The position numbers and the translations under genes are program-made. DNA of 64,000 bases from Chlorops oryzae (taxonomy: Eukaryota; Arthropoda; Insecta; Diptera; Chloropidae), in the NCBI GenBank assembly GCA_020466095.1, contig CM035808.1, positions 10,738,977-10,802,976 of the forward strand, in the 5' to 3' direction. Below the pieces are notes generated by a model, which worked only from the letters and a program-made list of their open reading frames with translations, was not told where the DNA came from and ran no database searches. Positions 1-11,136 of this stretch are shown piece after piece (within the stretch, counting starts at the first letter, position 1; each line of letters opens with the position of its first letter).

Positions 1-358
1 CGATTTCAGATCAGTTTTTATGATTTTCGTAACAGCTCCTAGTACTGAAGGTAAACCTAAACATGGACCCACCTGTTCCATTTTCCAATTTGTTTTTACT
101 AAAGTTCTCGTGTACACGTATACCAAATTTTGTCAAGATAGCTCAGCTCCTTCGATAAAAAAACTGTATACAGATAGACGGACAGACAGATAGATGGACA
201 GACAGACAGCTATACAGAAATACAGACAGAGAGAGAGACATACAGGCAAACATGTCTAAATCGCTTCTCCTGGTGACGCTGATAAATCCCATATATATTT
301 TGTATGGTCCTTCTAAACTGGCTGTGGGTGTTACAAACAACTACACAAACGCAATATA
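1..358 (-). mobile_element. DINE-1/INE-1-like element (Helentron-associated), cut by window edge
   Basis: Read on the minus strand, this stretch has a TA-rich segment, an ATGTCTAAATCG-type core, a (GTCY)n tract (about 176-245) and the phrase ATCGAAGGAGCTGAGCTATC followed by AAATTTGGTAT. The same phrases recur at 56560-56650, so both belong to one family. The architecture of (TA)n, short core and (GTCY)n is that of fly DINE-1/mini-me repeats. There is no coding capacity. The other end is beyond the window start. Confidence 0.7.
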
Positions 359-2350
359 AAAAAGTATATTTAAGGCTGTCTGAGTCAACAAACTAAAGCC
401 TTAACATTCATACAATCTTATACTAAAATAAAACAAAATTTGTTGATTAAACTTATTTAAATTCAAAAGCAAAATCTCGTAGAATTCTTATAAATAAATT
501 AAAAAACGTTCACTAAACGGCTTCGATACGCGCGATCCCAAAAAAAAGTAAGAGAATTTATCGTACTTGTGTTGGTTTTTACTGTTTAAGAAGTTTCCTT
601 TTTCCTTCTGTTATCTTTCAATGAGAATTTAAGAACCTCAACTCATTTCGAAAATTTCAAAAAAATCACTGTCCAAACCTCTAAAGAATATCACATTAAA
701 GCCTTATTTAACTTGTCCAAAATAACTTAAATTTAACATTTAAATTTCCGAAAAATCTGAAGCTTTCAAATCCGAAATCCAAGACAAGTTAAATAAAGCT
801 GGATAATTTGCAATAAATTTTCAAATGAATAAAAATCAAGCACATTTAACACTTTGGAAACATTAATTTATAAACAAAGCTTTACATGTTTATGTATGTG
901 CAATTGTTGCGAAATTAGATGACTCGATTCTGTATGAAAGCGAATAAAAATTGCCCAGGGGCGGAAAAATAAAATCACTACATACAAACTATCTGCGAAT
1001 ATTGTGATTGGACCCCAAGGACATATTGTGTGTGCTTTATCGGCAAACAAAGGCAGATTATTAACGATAGGAGAAGAAAACGAAAGCACACAATAACATG
1101 TGTACATATATACATGCATCTATGCGTGTTTATGTATACACTCTATGTATATAATATATGGCTACTTTTATGCACGGCACTATAGTACCGAGAAATTGAT
1201 TTATGTTATTGTTGGCAGCTTAAGGACACGACAGCAGATAAATTTGTTGCGCTTATTTAGCATAAAGTGACAGAGTGAAAAAAAGGACACTCAACTAACA
1301 AGTGCATTCCTAAGTCGATGCTTGAATAAATGTGTATGTAAGTGTGTATGGATTCCTGCTCAAAAAAAAAGACATCTATGCAAGTAGAGCATACCTATGT
1401 ATACATATATGTATTTTATGTCATGTAAAAACATTGTGGAAAATACTCCAGAAAGCTTATACAAGTATCTCTACACAACATCATAAATAAATTGAGCATC
1501 CAAGTCAGATGAATTCTATGCTGGACGGAGCTGAGACACAGACCCAAACTGCTTGGACCGATTTGTTTTTGCCTGCGAGTGAAATTACTTAGAAGCACCG
1601 CATGTCTTTGACTCACAGCCAGAAGGGCTCACTATTTACAGTGTGTAGTAGCGACCGCTCTTTTGAATAATTGCTTCCGTGATGCTATTAAAACCGATTG
1701 AGCCAATTAAATTAATTATCGGTTTTATAGAACAGACTCAATCGTTTAGTTCACGTTACATACGATATACAGGAGAACCAATAACTACCAGATTTGAGGG
1801 CACATTTGATGGAAAAGCTTAAAAAAAATGTTATCCTTTTTTGTACCAATTCTTAGTCAATCTTCTCCTTTCTAAAGTGAGTATATTTGCACCTAAAAAA
1901 TGTGTTGATATCGTTATCGATGAAGCGATTATTTTCTTTGCAATCGAAGCTTTTTTTCTGGTCACTATCAGTGGTGCAATAGTCCCTCGTAGGAACGGCT
2001 GTGGAGGTTTAAAAGTGTGTTTTCTTTGAGGTTTTTTCGGTTGTATCTATGCCAAGGCGAAACAACTGTATTAGATTTTAGAAAACCCTTCCGAAAACCC
2101 TTTTTTGCTTCCGGCTACAAAAAATCTGCCTTTCCGTAGTCTTCTTTTGCAACCCTTCTACATATCTTTATCAAATCGAATCTCTTTACCATCAAATGAA
2201 ACTCAAAACGACGATTGCTTTTAAAAATATTTTGATAAGGCAGCAGTGGCTTTACGAATGAGATCAGTAGGACTTGATTTTTTTGGTGAGTGTCCTTCTA
2301 ATTCCACAGCACAAGCCACATTCGCCAAGCCACCTACAAGCTTCTATGAC
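359..2350. other. AT-rich DNA without a recognisable gene
   Basis: No convincing exon, RNA gene or repeat family was recognised. Open frames here are short and show no codon bias or domain signal. Short TA/CA-rich tracts occur near 1095-1165. Confidence 0.5.
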
Positions 2351-2668
2351 TACCCTGCAGTAATTCCAACTACTGTCCAACTACTCCCAAACTAGTCACA
2401 AAAATACCAGGACTACTCCCTCTTAATTTGCCAACCAATGCTTTGAACTGTCTTTTTAACGTTGAGCTGTCATTGGAAAATAACTAGTCACAGTTTTTGC
2501 TCATATGAACTAGACCTGGAGTATATACAGTTGGGTCAAATTTTGGTCAATTTGTTTTTTTGCACATTTTATGAAAAAAAAAAAATTATTTTCTCCTCTT
2601 TGTTTTGTATTTTTTTTCTCTTTTGTTTTTTTTTAAATCTTTTCTTTTTCACTACTTTTTTAATTTTC

Positions 2669-2742
2669 TCGCCTTGACCGAGCCTCGAACCGCTGATCTC
2701 TGGGTTGGTAAGTCAGCGTCTTAACCATTACGCTAAACAAGC
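2669..2742 (-). repeat. tRNA-like sequence (tRNA-derived SINE head or tRNA pseudogene)
   Basis: On the minus strand an A-box-like stretch TAGCGTAATGGTTAAG (2720-2735) is followed by a B-box GGTTCGAGGC (2682-2691) at tRNA spacing, then an A/T-rich tail. The anticodon arm pairs poorly and no clean acceptor stem closes, so a functional tRNA is unlikely. The AT-rich tail and a second similar copy 320 bp away favour a tRNA-derived SINE. Confidence 0.5.
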
Positions 2743-2990
2743 AAATTTAATGTATTGATCAAAACGCTCATTTGAGTTTTTGGTTGCTGAAGTTTTTGTG
2801 GAACGCACGAGTAGAATTTTTACTACAAAAATTTTAGTTGAAAAATACATATTAAAAAAAAAAGATATAATAGAAAAAAAAAATACTTAAAAATTTAGCA
2901 AAACATTTTTTTATTTCAAAATTAACTATTAAATAAAATAAATTAAAATATAAACATAAAAAAAAACTTGGAATAAAAAAAAAATTATTC

Positions 2991-3064
2991 TCACCCGAGC
3001 CAGGGATCGAACCCCAACCCATGAGGTCGCTGAGCGATAGTCTTAACCGTCCAGCTAACTACCT
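2991..3064 (-). repeat. Second tRNA-like sequence (SINE head or tRNA pseudogene)
   Basis: On the minus strand TAGCTGGACGGTTAAGA (3041-3057) resembles an A box and GGGGTTCGATCCC (3003-3015) is a good B box. The sequence downstream of the B box (GCTCGGGTGAGAA, then a T/A run) resembles the tail start of the copy at 2669-2742 (GCTCGGTCAAGGCGAGAA). That supports a common SINE origin. A full cloverleaf was not found. Confidence 0.5.
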
Positions 3065-3275
3065 TTGGTGGCGCAACGATCAGAATGCGAACTTAAAGCA
3101 GACAATAACAATTTTTTTTCTACTTCGCAATCGAAGCACAAAGCGAAAGGAAATCCTGAAACTCACCGTAGATCTCCGTAGATACATAAAATACTGTACA
3201 TTTTGACTAGTCATATTTCGAGTAACCTCAGAGTACTCCTGTTTGGCAAATTGACCTCTTCATTACTGCAGGGTA

Positions 3276-6200
3276 TGAACTCATGTAATTTATTGAAACT
3301 TTTAGTTTTCATAAATAAACTCAATTACACGTGATTAAAACACAAAACAAATAACAAAATGTAACAATCCAATTTCATCCAGCCTTAAGATAATTAAACC
3401 TTCAAATTAAAAGCAAAATAATACGGAATCACAATACGGATAAATGGCGTCACAAATATTTTCCAACAATTTTTTTTTTTTCTTTTATTATGACAGAGCG
3501 AATATGTTTCTCCCGGGGTAAATCTGTTGCATCAACTGCTTCATAAATTATAGATAAGAATATCGATATTAAGGGATTTTGTTTATTTTCGAGAGCCGCC
3601 GTTGGCATATGTTGCAAATTGAACTTAATTAATAGAGTACATACAATGAAACGAGAACATCTTCCGATACCAACGCAACTTTAATTTTAACCAACACAGT
3701 TGCATGCGTCGCCTATAGACATCCGTTTCCGCTGTTGTAGCTTCTCATTATAAGGGGTGAAGGCCATAATCAGAAAGCGTAATGAAAGCATCCGTTCCTC
3801 TGTGCGAATATTCCGTCATATTGCGATGCGTAAAATGCGCAATTATGTCGGCTTTATTTTAAATATTCCTCCATGCTAAGGCGTTCTATATAAGTATGAA
3901 TAAATATATATTTGTATCTTTATACATTATTTACATATCTATGCATACCGAAAAGAAAGCAAGTAGATCACTGGCTGGATTTTTTCAAACCCAACCGGCA
4001 AAGGATGCTTGTCAACGACAAAGCACTGGCCGCAATAATAGCGGCGTCAGTTAATTAAGTTTTAAAATTAACGCACACACGCGACGCGCACGAAAGCGGA
4101 AAATACGGGAAACGAAACGGAGGGGATTCGAGTGCGGCCAAAATGGGAGGAGGGAACTTAATTTAAGCATGAATTTTCCACTGAAACTTTGCGTTTTATT
4201 AACATCAGCAGAGAGGATTTGGTCGTCGAGGCGTACACGCTTTTGGCGTTGTCTTAAATATTTCTTCCTGTTAAACATAATAAAGCTCTTGAGTAAATGC
4301 CGCATGGCTCTTTTCTGTTCTTTTGTTTTATTTCTCTTCCTCTTCTTCTTGTGTTTTCACATTCAAGTTGCTGTTGTACAATATGGTGCGTCTTGGAATT
4401 AAAAATAAAAAAAATAAAAAAATACAAAAGCTTTGACTGTCGGAAGGCAAATGGCAAGGCAACCTTAAGGCAAGTCAACTGAGTCAAAACGCAACATTTC
4501 AAAAGTTGTGCAAGTTACATCAAGACAAGTGTAAACAATTAAATCTTAATTACATTCCGGTATGGTCTAAGGACTCTAGACCCCTCACATCACACTCTGT
4601 GCAGATGTTTTCCTACCTTTTACCTCTAATTCCTTTCACTTTTTGTATTTAACTCATACCTTCCTAAATTATAACGAAAGCTTTCGTTATGAAATATTCA
4701 TCTTATGTCTCTTACCCTCGCAGTTGAGCAGCAATAATAAAGGTCGCAATTTGTTTCGAAAGACCGCAAAAAGGTCAAAATTTAATTTTGTATGAACCCA
4801 AAATATTGTTAAAGCGATATGAAATGTTCTCATTTGGATATCTTAACGTTCATGCTTAAGTTGTTACATCCGTTCTCAATCAACTTTTATACGAAGTTAA
4901 TCTCCGAACACAATCGCACATCAATCAACACAACTGAATGAATGACTCTCTATCTCTGTCTTTCTCCCAATCTGTCCCCATCTCTCTCTCTCTATCTTTC
5001 ACTTCTTTAGTCTGCCAGCGGAAAGATTTTAATTTTCGCTTATAAATAAATGGAAAAGTTAAACTTTTTAACCCCGTTTATACTCCTTCATATTCCCGGA
5101 AGATGCGCAAAGGAAACAGCAACATAAATAAACAACGCAGTCCAGGAGCAAAATCAAAAGAGCGACTTCCTTCATCAGCGCAAATAAATCACGGCAATTA
5201 AACGACTTTCGCGGGAGAACGCATTTATTGCGGGTAATTGCAATGAGAGAGAATAATATTATATCACGTATACGCAGACCTAGCCAAGGATACTGTACAT
5301 ACGTATCGCTATCTGTGTTGTATACGTAACGTTTTGTTTCTCAAATTAATTGGACGAACAACGTAGACGTTGGTTAAATTCATGCGGCTTAACACCGGGG
5401 AATGTGCGCTCGGGCGTAAATTATAGTGAAATGAAAGAAAAATAAAAAAAATATATGAAAAAAAAAATAAAGGAAACATTCAAATACCTTGAAGTGGGAG
5501 CAATTATTTTACTCTAACGGTTGAGCACCATTTGCAACAAAAATGAGACCGCAACAAAAATTTTAATAACAAAAAAAAAGCACAAAAAAGTGAGAGCAAA
5601 CTTTCAGAGCACCTCCACCAAAACATTAGGTCATTTTCAGCTAACGATGTGGTAAAAAAAAAAATGCTAGAAAAAAATATAAAAATTACTCTAGAGCATT
5701 GCTGAATTACGTCAGTCAACAGGAAAATAGCATCCCGCACATCAGCAGCAACACAAAAAATGCATACTCCGCATTTATTACGTTGGGAGCAAAAAACAAA
5801 AACAAAAACGCAGCTGCAAAATAAAACAAAAGACAGCATGAAATGCATGGGAAAGCCATTTCAAGCACAATTCGTAGGTCTTTGCATGGAAAACCGAAAA
5901 ATTTCAAAATTCTGACACTGTTGTGATGAATCGCCTTGGACACAAAAAACCAGAGCACATTGAAATGCATATTTTGCTAGCCCGAAAAAAGACCTCTTGC
6001 CAAGGCCAATGATGTTCGGGGGAAATGCTGGCCATGACGTTTTGAAATTTTTAATTTTTTGAAAAAAAACAAGGCTCTATTGATTTTTCTATTCAAATCT
6101 GTGAGTTGACTTTAGTCCGAATAATATTATTTTTTCCATTGAATTCCTTTCGAATGGGCGCATTTTGAAACAAGGTCCTCAACTTCCTACCATATCCTTA

Positions 6201-6590
6201 CAAAAAGATATTAAAAAAATAGAAGTTCTGCCAGACAATAGAGTTCAGTCGACATATAATATAAGACTTGTGAATGATTTTTGTGTTGGAACTATTAATG
6301 AATTGGTGGCGTTCCTAAGCCCTTGCCATGCCTTAAGACATTTGAGTAAGAACCAAACGAAAAAGGGAATAATTTGAGTGAATGAACGGAGGAGTGAGTG
6401 CACTATTGAATCAATGAATATGTGTATGCATGAACAAACCATAGATGTACTGAATGAATTATTCGGGGGGTTGTCTCTGATATACATCATGGTTGTATAT
6501 TAGGGGTGACATAGTGTTGTATGGAGATTCTTAGTAACAAGTTTTCGATACGCTGTAACCTCTTATTTTGTGAGGTTTGGTATAAAAATG
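3276..6590. other. AT-rich DNA without a recognisable gene
   Basis: Contains homopolymer A and T runs and a short perfect palindrome (listed separately). No exon with credible coding character, splice pattern or domain was identified. Overlapping open frames near 4050-4500 and 5500-5970 are low complexity. Confidence 0.5.
4671..4690. repeat. Perfect 20-bp palindrome
   Basis: ATAACGAAAGCTTTCGTTAT is fully self-complementary with no loop; the flanking bases do not continue the symmetry. It could be a dimeric protein-binding site or chance; no flanking promoter feature decides this. Confidence 0.7.
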
Positions 6591-6599
6591 CATGAGCCA

Positions 6600-7110
6600 A
6601 AAAATGGGGAGGGTGGGGTCTCGGCAAATGGCTCCTCATCGGGGTCAAAGATGGGTTAAAACGAGAAAAAATCCATGAAAAGCTTTATAACTGTCCCAGA
6701 GTCGCTCCTAGAGGGGTAAAATGTAACACCGACCCCCATTATTTTTCTCCCCCGAATATTTTCTCTCAACAAATAAGCCACCTATCTCTCCTCCTTAAGG
6801 GGGCTCCCATACAAAAAAAATATTTTTATACATTTTCCCCCCACCGTCGTAACTAGCCCCAGAGTGCCCCTAGAGGAGTCAAATGTATGACCGACCCCCA
6901 TCAACTTTGTCCCCCTAACATTTTTTTCCAACATACTGACACTCTATCTCCCCTCCTTAGGGGGTCACCCATACAAAATTACCTTAATTTTATCACAATT
7001 TAATACAAAATGGCTGTCACTACAGTCAAACCCCTCCTAGGGGGATGGTATATATGACCGACCCCCCTTTTTTTTTTTACCCCAAACATTTTCTTCAAAC
7101 ATACCTACCC
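6600..7110. repeat. Three diverged tandem copies of a roughly 165-bp repeat
   Basis: The phrase ACCGACCCCC recurs at about 6728, 6890 and 7056. Each time it is preceded by a CCTAGRGGRG-type block and followed by T/C-rich sequence and CTATCTCYCCTCC. The spacing is about 162-166 bp. The repeat is C-rich on the plus strand, in contrast to its AT-rich surroundings. No coding potential. Confidence 0.65.
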
Positions 7111-8510
7111 TCTATCAATGTATATGTTTAGTAATGAGATTCATACCTAAGATTCCTTTGTAAATTTCTTACTCTCAGGACACTCAGATTTTGCTACCCT
7201 TTACTTATGCTGAAACGATTTCATGGGTCTGCTGATCTATTCTGGTCTCCTATATTGTCAATTGGGGCTAGTCGATGCGACTAACGATATATTTACTGTT
7301 TTCCAAAAAACAACGTTTTATTGCTGACTAAAATCGGATTTAAACCTTGAAACAATATTGACGATAATAAGATGTTGAAAAAATTTAAGGATCAAGTCAT
7401 TTCAAGTCCTTCAAGTTTGTCATACAACTATCAACTCTGAACCGAATGAATAGCTCTGGCAGGAAATCTTTTCCATAATGCATTTTAGTGACTTTCCCGG
7501 AATATCCTTTAAATCTGTTTGATGAAATCTGAAATCCGCAAGAACTCAAATATTAATTTTGAAAAGTTTCCGATTTGGAAATCCGTAAAGCGAAACCAAA
7601 AAGTTCTGGAAACATGTTTTAAGCTAACTTATGTTTGTTTAATACTTTTTTGATGAAAGTCGACAAAAATGGAAATACATGTTCGCAGCCCTTTGAATTA
7701 AAAATTCGATTGAATGATGACAAAATATTTCTGAAACGACACAAATTTCTACTCAAAATAATTTTCAAACAAAAATTTCTACAAGCAAAATGTTAATTTA
7801 GCAAAAACGTTGGCATTCCTCTTAGTCGTCGGTAAATTTTTAGTTGAGGAAAAATCTGTTTGTGACTTATTGCTATCTGTTTTTTTGTTTCTTTTTTGTT
7901 TCTTTTTTGTTGAAAAATTCCATTTTAATTTCGTACCTTAGAATGTAGCATGTTGACATTCTTTTAACTGCAAGATTAGAGCATCTACGAAGGGCTGATG
8001 TAGGCAAACATGACAACTTTGAGTCATACGAATAGAGAAAAAGCCTTTTTTAGAAATCTTTAACATGATTTTTCAATCCCAACAAATACTTGGTCCAACT
8101 TTATAACAAGCAAATCTGACTTTATGCGGAGCAGAGTTACGCAACTATAAATGGAGCTGCTTTTGTATAATCTCAAGCATACTAACGACTTCATTGAAAT
8201 GGAAATATTGCCTCACAAATATCCATGAATGAAATTGTTACAAGTTTTTCTTGTAAACTCGTAAAAAGTATAACAAATCATAAAAGAAACTTTGTTTACA
8301 TTTTGCCTTCATCTCGGTTTGATTTAAGGCTCAGCTACTTGTGACTTAGCGAAACTTAACTTAATAAATTAACTGAATTCATGTTTTTTGTTAAATTTAT
8401 TTTCAAGAAGTTGTTGGAAGTTACTTTCATTCAAACGGTCAATATCTGGTTACGTCAAATAACATATCTTACATAAAATTACGCTACATACAATATTAAC
8501 AATAATTATT
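7111..8510. other. AT-rich DNA without a recognisable gene
   Basis: No gene, RNA or repeat family was recognised. Short T-rich direct repeats (TTTTTTGTTTCT) occur near 7878-7910. Confidence 0.5.
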
Positions 8511-8830
8511 AACATAACATATAACATAACATAACATAACATAACATAACATAACATAACATAACATAACATAACATAACATAACATAACATAACATAAC
8601 ATAACATAACATAACATAACATAACATAACATAACATAACATAACATAACATAACATAACATAACATAACATAACATAACATAACATAACATAACATAAC
8701 ATAACATAACATAACATAACACAGCATAACATAACATCACATCACATAAAAGTATATTACATACAATAACATAACAAAGCACAAAATAACATAGCATAAC
8801 ATAACATAAAACCATAACATAACATAAAAT
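8511..8830. repeat. Pentanucleotide microsatellite (ATAAC)n
   Basis: About 40 uninterrupted ATAAC units run from 8521 to 8722, followed by about 100 bp of decayed units. The reverse strand reads (GTTAT)n and gives spurious long frames of repeated MLCYV. It is not the insect telomere unit TTAGG. Confidence 0.95.
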
Positions 8831-9530
8831 ATTTAACCATAACATCATCTAATCTGACCACGCAACTTGACATGTAGGGTAAGTAAAAGTTGAAGTTTTG
8901 TGTTTTATTTATTTTTGGATCATTTGATTGTTAGGCTATGTTATATTATGTTGTCTAATGCTATGTCAGCACTTGCTAAGATTTAACTGAGCCATTAATT
9001 TTTTTCAAAATGGAAATCAATATTGCTCCCAGCATACTGAGGTTATCCGGATGAATTTCCTTAACTGAGAATATAGGTACTAATTGGAAAAAGGATCTTT
9101 TAAGTGGACTTTGAGTATATTGCTATTCAAGATTTTCTTGCCCCTCACTTAGCTTTTATCCAACTTGTTGTTTGATAAACTAAAACTTTGGTCTGGTTTT
9201 ATTTTAGTAAACTTTGTTCCTTTAATTTGTATTTCTTTGCAGATAAATTTTCACCATTGAGTCTATGCGTCATTAAACAATTTATGAATATGCAAAACTT
9301 CACCGATTTACTGCGCATCTCAAAACATTTCCATGTTGCACGAAGTTTCCGCTTACTACTAATGTACGAGTTGTGACATTGCTTTGCCAATAAATTCATA
9401 AGCGTCCGGCCAACGAACACTCAAAGGAGAGAACGCACGCAGACAATTCATGCGTCTAAGCAAACCTCGGCGTTAATGCAGCATCGAGCGTGTCCACAAG
9501 AGCATCTATAAACTGCCCATCGTGTAGAAA

Positions 9531-9584
9531 ATGGCATCACTTCCTGCAAAATGTCCGTTCACCGGAAATGTCAGCATATCCGCA
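9531..9584 (+). CDS. Possible first coding exon (18 codons, ending at a GTAAGT donor)
   Basis: An ATG in strong initiation context (GAAAATGG) opens an 18-codon frame, MASLPAKCPFTGNVSISA, that runs in phase 0 into a consensus donor GTAAGT at 9585-9590. The upstream 120 bp is less AT-rich than its surroundings, as expected for a 5' leader. No downstream acceptor or exon could be recognised, and 18 codons are too few for family assignment. It may be a real first exon of a gene with a long first intron, or a chance ATG plus donor. Confidence 0.25.
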
Positions 9585-9590
9585 GTAAGT

Positions 9591-10750
9591 ACAAAAGTTT
9601 TCGCTTCAGTGTTCAAACTTCGATTATAACATTGTGTGTGTTTGTGAATTAAAGCTTTCGCACCTTCAAATTCAATGTAAGTTTAATGCTACCAAATTTA
9701 CATTCATGGGTTAATGTCGGCTACATAAAATTAAATGAATATCAGTGAGATAATTTCATAAAAAGAAATTCCTCAAACACAATTAATTGGTTTACCTTTT
9801 TATTAATTTGCTTTAAATTAAAAACTCCACATTCTGCTTAACGCCTCTTGCACATCAGTTCATAGTGAAGAATCCTCTTTGCCATTAAATCGGTATTAAT
9901 GAGTACGTATTGTATGTAGGCAGTGCCTCCTAGGCACACATATTCACGCAATTTCAAATCACATGTCACTCATGAGGAAAATTTAATATAAAATACACAC
10001 AGCTTTTAACAAAACTTTAATGCATTTTACTGAGTAAGCTCTGAGTAAATGAATTATTACATCATCCGATTATGCCGCCGAGAACATGTTGCATAATACA
10101 TATGGCAAACTATCTCAACAGCAACGAATGGTATTCATTTACTTCAAGTTTAAGATAAATTAAGCAGCAAAAATGATTAAAATATATTTTTTCTACCATG
10201 CGACAATTTAATGAAGCACATACGAGTACATACCTACAAAATTGAATTGCAGCCCTGTGGAAGATGATAAAATTTCTTCGTTTCTCAAAAAAAGGGGAAA
10301 AAATTGAATTAAAATAAAAAAAATTTAGTTTTTCCTCTCCACTTATTTCATTAACAACCAAATGTAATGAGATTTATTGAATTTAAAGTGCATCGTCAAC
10401 GTCCTTTCAACGATTCTTTTATACAAAACTACTAAAAGGGAGCTACGTTACGCATGAAAGCTTAAGTAGCTTCCGTAGCTTTAGTGTAGCACCATCATCT
10501 CATGTGAAATGCATCATAAAAGTTCATTTATTTGCGGTCATGAAGGTGACAACGTTGCGACTTAATGCACGCGATATATTAGTGAGCACGTGAGGTACAG
10601 TTGTGCAGTTTTACCACTTGCGATAGCTTTCAACTCATAGAAAAAAGAAGAAAAAAAACAATAATGTTTTTCCCTTTATTTATCTGAAATGCTGAAATGT
10701 TGACAGCAAGTCGTACGGAATATGGTTGGGACGTTTGTATGTATGTAGGT
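9591..10750. other. AT-rich DNA, no recognised feature
   Basis: If 9531-9584 is a first exon, this would be the start of its intron. No acceptor followed by an extended open frame was seen. Confidence 0.4.
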
Positions 10751-10755
10751 AGGTA

Positions 10756-11134
10756 CCCTGCAGGAAATGTCAATTGGGAATCTACACTATTTCTCTACTG
10801 ACTGCGTCAACAGCACTACTGACCAGTTATACCCGTCGCAATGCTTTGCGTTATTGACATTTAACATTGAGTTGTCATTGAATGTCAACAGTAGACCGAA
10901 AAACTTATGACGAACTATTGACATCGGTGCTATTATGTAGACAAAAGGATTACTCTTTCAGTTTATAAGGAGACACCTTTTTGACATGGCCAATAAAGAT
11001 GAACTATACCTCTTGACAGTATAGTTTCTCTAATGACACCGCCTATAAATACTGTTGACGTTGGAACTAGTTCTCTTGTCTATATTGACGTCAATATAGG
11101 CATGGGGCCATAAGGCGACAGGCGTCCTGCAGGG
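10756..11134. mobile_element. Inverted-repeat element with CCCTGCAG ends, copy 2 (379 bp)
   Basis: The ends are TACCCTGCAGGA (from 10754) and TCCTGCAGGGTA (to 11136), so TA flanks both sides. The interior shares CAATGCTTTG and TTAACATTGAGTTGTCATTG (10838-10880) with the copy at 2353-3273. There is no open frame for a transposase. The small size and symmetrical ends indicate a non-autonomous MITE. Confidence 0.6.
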
Positions 11135-11136
11135 TA

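Larger units (their letters stand above)
2353..3273. mobile_element. Inverted-repeat element with CCCTGCAG ends, copy 1
   Basis: A perfect 14-bp inverted repeat, TACCCTGCAGTAAT, bounds the element (2351-2364 and 3262-3275). If TA is the target duplication, the element is 921 bp. The left interior (CAATGCTTTG, then TTAACGTTGAGCTGTCATTG at about 2438-2475) matches the interior of the element at 10756-11134, so the two are one family. There is no transposase frame. The middle is AT-rich and holds two tRNA-like sequences on the minus strand, which probably inserted later and explain the greater length. A TA duplication would fit Tc1/mariner-type MITEs; this assignment is inference. Confidence 0.6.

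Noticed and set aside
2669..3064. Two functional tRNA genes
   Set aside because: A and B boxes are present, but anticodon and acceptor stems do not pair well and AT-rich tails follow, so SINE heads or pseudogenes are more likely.
8450..8848. 132-residue frame of repeated MLCYV
   Set aside because: A translation of the (ATAAC)n microsatellite.
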